A program made the translations under genes and the position numbers. From positions 1 through 64,000 of the forward strand of contig JAVBJV010000018.1 in NCBI GenBank assembly GCA_031546815.1: a DNA stretch of 64,000 nt, in the 5' to 3' direction. Shown here piece after piece: positions 34,022 through 41,913 of this stretch; position 1 is the stretch's first letter; each line of letters begins with the position of its first letter. This DNA is from JAVBJV01 sp031546815 (lineage in GTDB: Bacteria > Pseudomonadota > Alphaproteobacteria > Acetobacterales > Acetobacteraceae). The notes under the pieces are model-generated. The model saw only the letters and a list, made by a program, of their open reading frames with translations, was not told the origin of the DNA and ran no database searches.

Positions 34022-36523
34022 ATGACTAACCCGGCTATCGCTTTCCTCGACCTGAAAACCCAGCAAAAACGAATAGCCTCCGATCTTCGCACGCGCCTCG
34101 ACCAGGTGCTGGAGCATTGCCAGTTCATCCTCGGCCCCGAAGTGCGCGAGCTGGAAGAAAAGCTCGCCGCGTTCTGCGGGGCGAAGCATTGCGTGTCGGT
34201 CTCGTCCGGGACCGATGCGTTGCAGATCGCGCTGATGGCGGAGAATATCGGGCGCGGCGATGCCGTGTTCCTGCCCGCCTTCACCTACACCGCCACCGCC
34301 GAAGTGCCGCTGGTGCTGGGCGCAACGCCGGTGTTCGTCGATGTGGACCCGCAGACCTTCCAGATGGACGTGGCCGATCTGGAACGCCGCATCACCGCCG
34401 TGAAGGCCGAGGGCAAGCTGACGCCCCGTATGGTGATCGGCGTGGATCTGTTCGGCCAACCCGCTGACTGGGTCGGCATCAACCGCATGGCCGCAACACA
34501 CGGTCTGGCGACGCTGGATGACTGCGCGCAGTCCTTCGGGGCGATGCTGGGTAACCGCAGTCTCGGCACCTGGGCGCAGGCGACGGCAACATCGTTTTTC
34601 CCATCCAAACCACTGGGTGCTTACGGCGATGGCGGCGCACTGTTCACCGACGATGCCGACCGCGCCGCGCTGTTCCGCAGTCTGCGCACCCACGGCGAAG
34701 GCACCACCCGCTACGAAGTGTTGCGCACCGGCATGAACGGGCGACTGGATTCAATACAGGCGGCCGTGCTGCTCTCGAAGCTGACGGTATTCCCGGACGA
34801 GATGGCCGCGCGCGACAAGCTTGCCGCGTATTACGACCACCGCCTGAAGGGCGTGGTGCAGACCCCCGTGCGTGTGAAGGACAGCACCAGCGCCTGGGCA
34901 ATCTACGCCGTGCTGCTGCGCGATGGTGCCACCCGCGACAGAATGCAGCAGTCGCTGCAGACCGCAGGCGTTCCCACCGCGATCTATTATCCGAAGCCGC
35001 TGCACTTCCAGCCTGCCTATCGCGACCATCACCGCTTCGCCCCACTACCCGTCTCGGAAGACGTCGCCACCCGCATTCTGGCCCTGCCAATGCACGCCTA
35101 TCTGTCCGAAGCGGAGGCCGTTGCCTCCTGGCGGGTGCAGGGCAGCGCCCTGCGTCTTTCAGCGGTTCACCAGCTTCGCTGGCATCGTGGCGATCACCAG
35201 CACGGCGGACAGGACCAGTGTGCCGACCAGCATATACATGCCGCTGTTGGTGCTGCCGGTCAGGTCTTTCAGCCATCCCACGGCGAACGGGCTGACGAAC
35301 CCGGCAAGGTTGCCCAGCGAGTTGATCAGTGCGATGCCTGCGGCTGCGGCTGCTCCGCCCAGGAAGCCGGTGGGCAGCGACCAGAACAGCGGCAACGTGG
35401 TGATGATCCCGGCGGTGGCCACCGTCAGCGCGGCCATGGCGAGGAACGTGTTGCTGGTGCCGACGGCGACCAGCGCCACCAGACCCAAAGCGCCCAGCAG
35501 GGCGGGAATGGCCACATGCCAGCGGCGTTCGCGCATGCGGTCCGAGCTGTGGCTGACCAGCACCATGACGACCACGGTGATCCCATAGGGAATGGCGCTC
35601 AGCAGGCCGTTATGCAGAAGGTCGGTCACGCCCATGCTCTTGATGATGGTGGGCAGCCAGAAGCCGACGCCATAGAGGCCCATCACCAGCCCGAAATACA
35701 CCAGCGCCAGGATCCACACGCGCGCGTTGCCGAACGATTCCGCAATGCCGTGCCCGGAACTGTCGGGGGTTTTCTGGGCGTTTTCCTGTTCGATGTTGTG
35801 GGCGAGCAGGTCTTTTTCCTCGCGCGTCAGCCATTTGGCGCGCTCGATCCGGTCGTCCAGATAGAAGAACACGATCACGCCCACCAGTACCGACGGAATC
35901 CCTTCCAGCAGGAACATCCACTGCCAGCCGGCCCAGCCATTGGCGCCCGACAGGCTGGTCATGATCCAGCCCGACAGCGGCCCGCCGATCACACCCGAGA
36001 CCGCCACCGCCGTCATGAAGATGGTAGTGATACGCCCGCGTCGTTCGGCCGGATACCAGTAGGTCAGATACAGGATGATGCCCGGGAAGAACCCCGCTTC
36101 GGCCATACCCAGCAGGAAGCGTACGATATAGAACGACATCGGCGTGGTGACGAACATGGTGGCGGCGGACAGGATCCCCCAGGAGATCATGATGCGCGCA
36201 ATCCACACGCGCGCGCCCACCTTGTGAAGGATGATGTTGCTCGGCACTTCCAGCAGGAAGTAGCTGATGAAGAAGATCCCGGCGCCCAGCCCATAGACGG
36301 TTTCGCTGAACTGCAGGTCCGAGACCATCTGCAGTTTGGCGAAGCCGACGTTCACGCGGTCCAGGTACGCCACGACATAGGCAATGAACAGCAACGGCAT
36401 CAGCCGCCACGACACCTTGGCGTAGGTCTGTTTTTCAAATGCTGTGCTGGTGACAGCGGGGTCGGAGAGGCCGTGCAATGTCATTCCCTTTCTCGGTCAA
36501 CCACAACAAGGTTGTGGCGATAG
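34022..36523 (+). CDS. WbpE-like sugar aminotransferase with lost stop codon (homology ends near 35125)
   Basis: The first about 365 codons encode a DegT-family PLP aminotransferase very like WbpE: SVSSGTDALQIALMA (about 60-74), LDDCAQSFGAM, and the PLP lysine in TSFFPSKPLGAYGDGGA (about 194). The family normally ends soon after LPMHAYLSEAE (near 35110). Here no stop follows in this frame until 36521-36523, so the formal product is 833 residues; the last about 450 are a low-complexity His/Gln/Arg-rich read-through lying entirely antisense to the MFS gene. A hairpin at 35137-35153 sits inside the frame just past the homologous part. Most likely a deletion or rearrangement removed the true 3' end. 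The enzyme may still be made, or be tagged for decay as a non-stop message. Confidence 0.7.
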   Translation: MTNPAIAFLDLKTQQKRIASDLRTRLDQVLEHCQFILGPEVRELEEKLAAFCGAKHCVSVSSGTDALQIALMAENIGRGDAVFLPAFTYTATAEVPLVLGATPVFVDVDPQTFQMDVADLERRITAVKAEGKLTPRMVIGVDLFGQPADWVGINRMAATHGLATLDDCAQSFGAMLGNRSLGTWAQATATSFFPSKPLGAYGDGGALFTDDADRAALFRSLRTHGEGTTRYEVLRTGMNGRLDSIQAAVLLSKLTVFPDEMAARDKLAAYYDHRLKGVVQTPVRVKDSTSAWAIYAVLLRDGATRDRMQQSLQTAGVPTAIYYPKPLHFQPAYRDHHRFAPLPVSEDVATRILALPMHAYLSEAEAVASWRVQGSALRLSAVHQLRWHRGDHQHGGQDQCADQHIHAAVGAAGQVFQPSHGERADEPGKVAQRVDQCDACGCGCSAQEAGGQRPEQRQRGDDPGGGHRQRGHGEERVAGADGDQRHQTQSAQQGGNGHMPAAFAHAVRAVADQHHDDHGDPIGNGAQQAVMQKVGHAHALDDGGQPEADAIEAHHQPEIHQRQDPHARVAERFRNAVPGTVGGFLGVFLFDVVGEQVFFLARQPFGALDPVVQIEEHDHAHQYRRNPFQQEHPLPAGPAIGARQAGHDPARQRPADHTRDRHRRHEDGSDTPASFGRIPVGQIQDDAREEPRFGHTQQEAYDIERHRRGDEHGGGGQDPPGDHDARNPHARAHLVKDDVARHFQQEVADEEDPGAQPIDGFAELQVRDHLQFGEADVHAVQVRHDIGNEQQRHQPPRHLGVGLFFKCCAGDSGVGEAVQCHSLSRSTTTRLWR
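35137..35153. terminator. Hairpin between the convergent aminotransferase and MFS genes
   Basis: A perfect 7-bp stem GCAGGGC/GCCCTGC with a 3-base loop, 6 bp beyond the MFS stop codon. The plus-strand side is followed by GTCTTTC, a weak T tract. It may end either transcript, but it lies inside the stop-less aminotransferase frame. Confidence 0.45.
35159..36484 (-). CDS. MFS transporter, anion:cation symporter (ACS) type
   Basis: A 441-residue inner-membrane carrier with twelve hydrophobic helices. The N-terminal motif FIAYVVAYLDRVNVGFAKLQM (about 33-53) and GMAEAGFFPGIILYLTYWYPAERR (about 125-148) are typical of the ACS branch that imports organic anions such as phthalate, tartrate or sugar acids. 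The ligand is not readable. The start ATG at 36484 has GAGAAAGGGA just upstream and a perfect inverted repeat at 36501-36517. The gene is convergent with the polysaccharide operon, and its entire length is overlapped antisense by the stop-less aminotransferase frame. Confidence 0.88.
   Translation of the reverse strand: MTLHGLSDPAVTSTAFEKQTYAKVSWRLMPLLFIAYVVAYLDRVNVGFAKLQMVSDLQFSETVYGLGAGIFFISYFLLEVPSNIILHKVGARVWIARIMISWGILSAATMFVTTPMSFYIVRFLLGMAEAGFFPGIILYLTYWYPAERRGRITTIFMTAVAVSGVIGGPLSGWIMTSLSGANGWAGWQWMFLLEGIPSVLVGVIVFFYLDDRIERAKWLTREEKDLLAHNIEQENAQKTPDSSGHGIAESFGNARVWILALVYFGLVMGLYGVGFWLPTIIKSMGVTDLLHNGLLSAIPYGITVVVMVLVSHSSDRMRERRWHVAIPALLGALGLVALVAVGTSNTFLAMAALTVATAGIITTLPLFWSLPTGFLGGAAAAAGIALINSLGNLAGFVSPFAVGWLKDLTGSTNSGMYMLVGTLVLSAVLVIATMPAKLVNR
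36501..36517 (-). promoter_or_regulatory. Candidate operator or leader hairpin of the MFS gene
   Basis: A perfect 7-bp inverted repeat CCACAAC/GTTGTGG around AAG, 17 bp upstream of the MFS start codon. It could be a repressor site or a 5' leader hairpin; no regulator gene is adjacent. Confidence 0.4.
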
Positions 36524-36582
36524 TTCGGTATATTTTGAAAGAATATTACAAAACCCGAGATTGCCGTCGAGAGGGAGAACAC

Positions 36583-36612
36583 AAAAAAGAACCGAGCCAA
36601 AATGCCCGGTTC
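36583..36612 (-). terminator. Terminator of the cytochrome c peroxidase gene
   Basis: A GAACCG/CGGTTC stem, extendable to 9 bp with one mismatch, followed on the minus strand by TTTTTT. It starts 25 bp beyond the peroxidase stop codon. Confidence 0.8.
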
Positions 36613-36636
36613 CGAATGTGCTGAAATACCTGCCGG

Positions 36637-37707
36637 CTATTCAGGACGCGGTGTAGTCGGCGAACTGGGCGGCAATTGTGGCATTGTCACGTTTGGCATT
36701 GGGGCGCTCAGCGATTGCAGGAACGCGGTGATGGCTGTCACCTCGTTGTCGTTCAGCTGTACGCCAAGCTGGCTGCTGCCCATGATGGCAACGGCTTCGC
36801 GCAGCTCCCACACCTGACCAGAGTGGAAATACGGTGCGGTCAGCGCGATATTGCGCAACGGTCCGGCACGGAAGGCGAAGGCATCGCCCTCGGCCTGGGT
36901 CACGGTGAAGCGGCCCTTGTCGGCATCGGGCAACACGCTGGCATTCGGGCGTTCAGCCACGCCGAACGGGAAGTAAGCCTGCCCGCCGATGTTCACGCCA
37001 TTGTGACAGGTGCTGCAGCCCCGATCGATGAACAGATGCAGACCGGTTTTCTGCTCGGCCGTCAGCGCGGCGTTGTCGCCGTTCAGGTAACGGTCGAATG
37101 GCGCGTTGGGGGTGATGAGGGTTGCCTCGAAGCTTTCGATCGCCAGTGCCATGTTGTCGAAGGTGACGGCATTGGCGCCCGATGCCGGGAATGCGGTGCG
37201 GAATGCAGCGACATATTCCGGAATGCTGTTCAGCGTCTGCACCACGCGGTCGGGGGTGTTGTTCATCTCGACCCCGGCCTGCACAGGGCCTTTGGCCTGT
37301 TCGCGCAGATCGGGGGCGCGGCCGTCCCAGAACTGGGCGATGTTGAAGACGGCGTTATAGACGGTGGGCGCATTGCGCGGCCCGCGCATGAAGCCGTGCC
37401 CGATCGAGGTGGGAACGTTATCGGCGCCACCGGTGCTCAGGCTGTGGCACGAATTGCAGGTGATGACCTGGCTGCGCGACAGGCGCGGTTCGAAGAACAG
37501 CATCTTGCCCAGATCGGCCATCGCGGCCGAAACCGGCTGCCCGCGTACTGCGGGGGGCGTTGTTGGGATGGCAGAGAAAATAGTCAATGCGTCTTTGCGT
37601 AAGGTTGTGTCATTCGGCGTTGCCGTTTGTGCGCTGACGGGCGATGCAAGAAACATCGTCACCAATCCCAAGGCGCCAACAGTTGTCGAATGCAAAGAGT
37701 GCAACAT
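36637..37707 (-). CDS. Di-haem cytochrome c peroxidase
   Basis: A 356-residue periplasmic protein of the bacterial CCP/MauG family, which reduces hydrogen peroxide with electrons from small c-type cytochromes. A signal peptide ends near residue 26 (SPVSAQ). Two haem-attachment motifs are present, CNSCH (84-88) and CSTCH (about 233-237). Family landmarks FWDGRAPDLREQAKGPV (near 130), RNAPTVYNA and the C-terminal LRNIALTAPYFHSGQV are also visible. The proline-rich tail (PQLPPSSPTTPRPE) is unusual. Single gene with its own terminator; no regulator is evident. Confidence 0.93.
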   Translation of the reverse strand: MLHSLHSTTVGALGLVTMFLASPVSAQTATPNDTTLRKDALTIFSAIPTTPPAVRGQPVSAAMADLGKMLFFEPRLSRSQVITCNSCHSLSTGGADNVPTSIGHGFMRGPRNAPTVYNAVFNIAQFWDGRAPDLREQAKGPVQAGVEMNNTPDRVVQTLNSIPEYVAAFRTAFPASGANAVTFDNMALAIESFEATLITPNAPFDRYLNGDNAALTAEQKTGLHLFIDRGCSTCHNGVNIGGQAYFPFGVAERPNASVLPDADKGRFTVTQAEGDAFAFRAGPLRNIALTAPYFHSGQVWELREAVAIMGSSQLGVQLNDNEVTAITAFLQSLSAPMPNVTMPQLPPSSPTTPRPE

Positions 37708-37820
37708 ATCGACCTCCTGAATTATGGAGGGAGTTTAAACGATTAAAATTTTTGTGAATTGATACGGATCAGAATCGCACAAACTTCTGCGCCGCGGCGG
37801 AATCGGTTTTCGCAAATGCA

Positions 37821-37846
37821 AACCGCCCGCAGTGCTGCGGGCGGTT
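37821..37846 (-). terminator. Terminator of the CobW-WD40-aminotransferase operon
   Basis: A 12-bp GC-rich inverted repeat (AACCGCCCGCAG and its complement), starting 15 bp beyond the stop codon of the aminotransferase gene. The minus-strand 3' side reads TTTGCATTTG. Confidence 0.75.
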
Positions 37847-37860
37847 CATGGGTGGCGCGA

Positions 37861-38733
37861 TCAGATCTTCCAGTTGTCGGTGGCGAATTTCCAGTAAGCC
37901 GCGCGTGCGGCAAGGCAGACAGGGCCAATTGGCAACGTGCGCCCCTCATAGCGTGTATAGGCCTGCACCTTGCCGAAGTTCCCGGTCGAGACAATTTCAT
38001 CCGCCGTATCGAGTTCTTCCACACGGATTGTGCGTTCCAGCACAGTCAGCCCCGATGTGCGCATCAATGCGATGGTGCGCTGGCGGGTGATGCCGTTCAG
38101 GAATGTACCGGTGACGGCAGGTGTGTGAACGATGCCGTCCTTGACGATGAAGATGTTCGAGGTGGCGAATTCAGCCACATTCCCGTTCTGGTCCAGCATC
38201 ACCGCATTGTTGAAGCCCCGATCCACGGCGTCCTGCACAGCGCGTGCGCCGTTGGGATACAGGCAGGGGGCCTTGGCATCGGTCATGGCGCTGTTGGCGG
38301 TGGGTTTGCGGAACGGAGACAGCGTGGCACTGCCAGCGTCGATCCCCGGCATCGGGTTTTCGTAAACCGCCACAACAAAGCGCGTGCTGCTGGGGTCGGC
38401 CTGCAATGCGCCACCATTCAGCGCGCCCCAGAACATCGGGCGCAGATACAGTTCCGCACCGGGGGCGAATTTCTTCACGCCGGTCAGGATGGTGTCCTGG
38501 ATCTGCTGGGCGGTGACCTGCGGGGCCAGACCCATGGCGCGCGCACTGCGGATCACGCGTGCGGAATGCAGGTCGAGGTCGGGCGTGCAGCCTTCGAACG
38601 CCCGCGCGCCGTCGAACACGATGGAGGACAGCCAGAACGCATGATGCATCGGCCCCATCAGCGGCGGGTTGCCCTGCGTCCACATGCCGTCGTGAAAGAC
38701 CCAGCTGTTAACCGTGGCCAGATGTCCACCCAT
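37861..38733 (-). CDS. Branched-chain-amino-acid aminotransferase-like (class IV PLP)
   Basis: A 290-residue class IV aminotransferase. Visible features are VFDGARAFEG (about 40-49), ELYLRPMFWG near 95, a candidate PLP lysine in DAKAPCLYPNGAR near 155, LDQNGNVAEFATSNIFIV near 180-197 and GTFLNGITRQRTIAL near 210. It is close to branched-chain transaminases, but D-amino-acid transaminase or aminodeoxychorismate lyase activity cannot be excluded. The ATG at 38733 has GGAAGAAG upstream; the longer open frame to 38832 is within the WD40 gene. It lies 20 bp after the WD40 gene and probably shares its transcript, which ends at the terminator at 37821. Confidence 0.85.
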   Translation of the reverse strand: MGGHLATVNSWVFHDGMWTQGNPPLMGPMHHAFWLSSIVFDGARAFEGCTPDLDLHSARVIRSARAMGLAPQVTAQQIQDTILTGVKKFAPGAELYLRPMFWGALNGGALQADPSSTRFVVAVYENPMPGIDAGSATLSPFRKPTANSAMTDAKAPCLYPNGARAVQDAVDRGFNNAVMLDQNGNVAEFATSNIFIVKDGIVHTPAVTGTFLNGITRQRTIALMRTSGLTVLERTIRVEELDTADEIVSTGNFGKVQAYTRYEGRTLPIGPVCLAARAAYWKFATDNWKI

Positions 38734-38753
38734 GGTGTTCTTCTTCCCTGGAT

Positions 38754-39803
38754 TTAGCGTTTCGAGAAATCGACTACCGCAGCAAAGCCGGTTTCGGTGC
38801 CGAACGCCAGATAGGTTCCATCGGGCGACCACGAAATGGCCGAGACGCTGCCCCGCCCCGGCGCCGCCACCGGCAGCACACGGCCCGAGGTAATATCGGC
38901 CAGCACCACCAGCCCATCGCTGAAGCCCGCCGCGCAGACTTCATGCTGTGGATGCGTGGCGACGGCGGTGCAGAGCACATCATCGCCGCTGGCCATTTCC
39001 ATCGGCTGTTTGCCCATCGGGCCGCCACCGGTGAACGGCCACAGGACAATGCCCTCGGCCCCGGAACTGGCCAGCCACTTGCCGCTTTTGGTGAAGGCGA
39101 TGAAGCGCGATTTGCTGGGATAGCCGCTCATGCGCATGTGCTGGTTGTCGGTCAGCCGCCAGCCATGCAGCGCGTTCTCCTGCATCGACGTGACAACGTG
39201 GTCGCCCGCCGGGTTCATGGTGATGCCGGTATGGCTGCCCTTCCATTCCAGCACGCGCGGTGTGTCGCTTTTGGACGCCACGAACCACAGGCTGGCCCCA
39301 TTATAGTGCGAGGCCGCCACGCGCTTGCCCTTCGCATCGAACGTGATGCCGGTCACGGTGGTGGGGTGCGGCAGCTGCTTCAGCGTCTGGCCGCGTTCGT
39401 CGAATACATGCACGTTCTTGCCGACGGCGGCGGCCAGCAGACCACGGTCCTTTTTATCGGCGTGGGTGGTGACGTGATCTACCCATTTGCCGCCGAAATC
39501 CGCCAGCACGGCGGTGGTGCCATCGGCCGCGATGCGCAGGAATTTCCCGTCATCGCCGCCGGTGACGAAACCGCCCGGCACACAGTCCGGCGCGAGCGAC
39601 AGCACGCCGCCGTCATGCGCTTCCACGCGGTTCCAGTCGGTAGTGGCGTCGGCAGTCTTTGTGATGTGCACAGTTCCGTCGCCCAGCGCGAAGGCCAGAT
39701 GCGCGGTGCTGCGATCGAAGCACGCGCTGACGATGTAACCATCCAGCGCGCGATGCGTGCCGCGGTCTTCCAGCAGGTAGTCGGGGCTTGTCGTGTCGCT
39801 CAT
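38754..39803 (-). CDS. WD40-repeat protein partnered with a CobW GTPase
   Basis: A 349-residue cytoplasmic beta-propeller. Repeats of the type LSLAPDC..GFVTGGDDGKFLRI, ITFDAKGKRVAASHYNGASLWF, IAFTKSGKWLASSGAEGIVLWPF and ISWSPDGTYLAFGTETG are spaced about 40 residues apart. It has no catalytic motif and is likely a scaffold. It lies 4 bp downstream of the CobW gene; adjacency of WD40 and CobW genes recurs in alphaproteobacteria, so the two proteins may interact. The ATG at 39803 is used; a GTG at 39818 would overlap the CobW gene. Confidence 0.87.
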   Translation of the reverse strand: MSDTTSPDYLLEDRGTHRALDGYIVSACFDRSTAHLAFALGDGTVHITKTADATTDWNRVEAHDGGVLSLAPDCVPGGFVTGGDDGKFLRIAADGTTAVLADFGGKWVDHVTTHADKKDRGLLAAAVGKNVHVFDERGQTLKQLPHPTTVTGITFDAKGKRVAASHYNGASLWFVASKSDTPRVLEWKGSHTGITMNPAGDHVVTSMQENALHGWRLTDNQHMRMSGYPSKSRFIAFTKSGKWLASSGAEGIVLWPFTGGGPMGKQPMEMASGDDVLCTAVATHPQHEVCAAGFSDGLVVLADITSGRVLPVAAPGRGSVSAISWSPDGTYLAFGTETGFAAVVDFSKR

Positions 39804-39807
39804 CGGA

Positions 39808-40770
39808 TCAGGCCGCACAGCTTTCGAACCCGCGCCGCAGCTGTGGCCGGTTCAGGTTGCGCCCGATGAACACGATGCGCGATGTGCGCGGTGCACCTTC
39901 CTTCCATGGGCCGATGAAGTCGCCGTCAGCAATCATGTGCACGGCCTGGAACGCGAAGCGGCGATCGTCGCCCACATACGAGAGAATGCCCTTGGTGCGC
40001 AGCAGATCGCCGCCCTTTTCGGCCAGCAGAGGCCCGATCCAGGCGTTGAATTTTTCCGGATCGACCGGCTTGTCCAGCTCGAACGACATCGATGCGATGT
40101 CCTCGTTGTGTTCGTGCTCGTCCTCGCCGGCACTGAAGCCGGGCTGCAGTTCCTCAGCACGGGCGAGGGAGAATGCGTTCTGTCCCAGCACGGCACTGAT
40201 ATCGACCACCGCCTTCTGCGTGCGGTGCAGCTTGGCATACGGGTTGATGCGACGGATGGTGGCCTCGACTGCGGTGAGTTCATCGGCGCTGACCAGATCG
40301 GTCTTGTTGAGGATAATCACGTCGGCGAAGGCGATCTGGTTCTGCGCTTCCTCGCTGTCGGCCAGGCGGGCGGGCAGGTGCTTGGCGTCCACCACGGTGA
40401 CAATTGCGTCAAGCCGGGTTTTGGCGCGCACGTCCTCGTCCACGAAGAAGGTCTGCGCGACCGGGGCCGGGTTGGCGAGGCCGGTGGTTTCCACGATGAT
40501 GCCGTCGAACTTGTCGCGGCGCTTCATCAGGCTGTTGACGATGCGGATCAGGTCGCCGCGCACAGTGCAGCAGACGCAGCCGTTGTTCATCTCGAACACT
40601 TCTTCATCGGCGTCGACCACCAGGTCGTTATCTACCCCCAGCTCGCCGAATTCGTTGATGACGACCGCGTATTTCTTGCCATGCTGCTCCGACAGAATAT
40701 GGTTCAGCAGTGTGGTCTTTCCGGCGCCGAGATAGCCGGTCAGGACAGTAACGGGCACAGTTTCGTTCAT
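39808..40770 (-). CDS. CobW/ZNG1-family metal-chaperone GTPase
   Basis: A 320-residue GTPase of the COG0523 group, which inserts or delivers metals such as zinc or cobalt to target proteins. The Walker A GYLGAGKTTLLN (about 11-22), the metal-binding GCVCC motif (about 64-68), ETTGLANP and the guanine motif NKTD (about 154) are all present. A His/Glu/Asp-rich stretch (EDEHEHNED, near 225) may bind metal. The ATG at 40770 has GGAG about 10 bases upstream; the frame upstream to 40794 is not needed. It leads the operon with the WD40 and aminotransferase genes. No Zur box was identified. Confidence 0.92.
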   Translation of the reverse strand: MNETVPVTVLTGYLGAGKTTLLNHILSEQHGKKYAVVINEFGELGVDNDLVVDADEEVFEMNNGCVCCTVRGDLIRIVNSLMKRRDKFDGIIVETTGLANPAPVAQTFFVDEDVRAKTRLDAIVTVVDAKHLPARLADSEEAQNQIAFADVIILNKTDLVSADELTAVEATIRRINPYAKLHRTQKAVVDISAVLGQNAFSLARAEELQPGFSAGEDEHEHNEDIASMSFELDKPVDPEKFNAWIGPLLAEKGGDLLRTKGILSYVGDDRRFAFQAVHMIADGDFIGPWKEGAPRTSRIVFIGRNLNRPQLRRGFESCAA

Positions 40771-41000
40771 CTGGGGTGCTCCGAAAGGATACAATGGAGC
40801 GTCTTATATAGGGGGAAGAGGCTGCGTGGACCACCCGGCGAGTGTTTTGAGAAAAACTCAAAGGTGGAAATGGAAATATGTAAAAATTAATCAAAAATCC
40901 AAATTTGGCCTTGTAATTTCAACACTTCCCTGAGGGTTCACCTTCCGGGTAAAGTGTCCTCCGCTTCATAATGTCTACCTAGCAATTGAGAGAGCATTCC

Positions 41001-41738
41001 ATGTCTGCATCCGCCACGCCTTCCGGGTTGCCGCTTTTTTACAACAAGCTTGAAGTCCTGAACCCGGAGCAGCACGGCACGCTGCGTGTCCGTCCGGTGG
41101 GTTTCGGATTCGCACGGGAAGCTAATGTGCTGCCGTTGACGGCTGATGAATTTGGCATGGCTGCCCGCACGCTGCCGATCGTCTTCAACCTCGAAGCACC
41201 GTATATGCCGATTGCGCTGCTGGCGTTGCAGCCGGGACAGAGCCAGGTCGTCAACGACAAGGGCGTCTGGGATTCGAACACCTATATCCCCGCTTATGCC
41301 CGCCGTTATCCGTTCATCCTGGCGAAGCTGCGCGAGGACAGCGACGAGCTGACCCTGTGCGCCGATCCGGAAGCCAAGGCCCTGTCGACCTCGGAAGGCG
41401 AGCCGATTTTCGGCGCCGACAAGAAGCCGACGGCCGCCGCCCAGCAGGCGCTGAACTTCTGCCAGCAGTATGACTTCGCCGTGCAGCGCACCGTGGCGCT
41501 GGTAAATACGCTGATGGAAATGGAGCTGCTGGAACCTGGCGTGGTGCAGTTTGTCATGAACGGCCAGGAACGCCGCGTGGACGGTTTCCGCGCGGTCGAC
41601 CGCCAGAAGCTGCAGAACTTGCCGGCCGACAAGTTGGCCGAACTGCGCGACCGTGGGTATCTGGATGCGATCTTCGCGCATCTTCTGTCGATCGGCGGTG
41701 TCCCGGCACTGGCACAGCACCTGCCGTCGCAGGGCTGA
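41001..41738 (+). CDS. SapC family protein
   Basis: A 245-residue protein resembling the SapC-like family (named from Campylobacter S-layer work, function unsettled). Characteristic parts are LPLFYNKLEVLNPEQHG (about 10-26), PLTADEFGMAARTLPIVF (about 45-62), YIPAYARRYPFIL near 95 and the C-terminal LPADKLAELRDRGYLDAIFAHLLSI. No signal peptide or membrane segment is seen. The ATG at 41001 follows GAGAG by about 7 bases. The 230-bp upstream gap (40771-41000) is AT-rich, holds a CCAAATTTGG palindrome (40899-40908) and presumably the promoter. It ends at a strong terminator. Confidence 0.88.
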   Translation: MSASATPSGLPLFYNKLEVLNPEQHGTLRVRPVGFGFAREANVLPLTADEFGMAARTLPIVFNLEAPYMPIALLALQPGQSQVVNDKGVWDSNTYIPAYARRYPFILAKLREDSDELTLCADPEAKALSTSEGEPIFGADKKPTAAAQQALNFCQQYDFAVQRTVALVNTLMEMELLEPGVVQFVMNGQERRVDGFRAVDRQKLQNLPADKLAELRDRGYLDAIFAHLLSIGGVPALAQHLPSQG

Positions 41739-41755
41739 GACTGAATATTTTCGAT

Positions 41756-41793
41756 AAAAGGGGCGTCTCCGGTTGGAGGCGCCCCTTTCTTGT
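41756..41793 (+). terminator. Terminator of the sapC-like gene
   Basis: A 13-bp GC-rich stem (about 41757-41770 with 41775-41788, one G-U pair) is followed by TTTCTTGT on the plus strand. It begins 18 bp past the SapC stop codon. Confidence 0.88.
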
Positions 41794-41913
41794 ATTAAGG
41801 ACTGTTCTGCAAAGTATCCGGCCCGGTTTTTCGGTATTTTACTGGGTGGTATATTCGGATGCATTGTCGGCTTCGGCCGGGGGCTGGATCTTTTTTTACA
41901 AGCGCTGAGTTCG

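Noticed and set aside
35160..36523. The C-terminal 450 residues of the stop-less aminotransferase as a genuine new domain
   Set aside because: The sequence is antisense to a well-conserved MFS gene and has the same low-complexity look as other antisense shadows, so it is better explained by stop-codon loss.
41773..41913. An N-terminal extension of the IalB-like protein
   Set aside because: It would start with TTG inside the SapC terminator; the ATG at 41914 gives a clean signal peptide.
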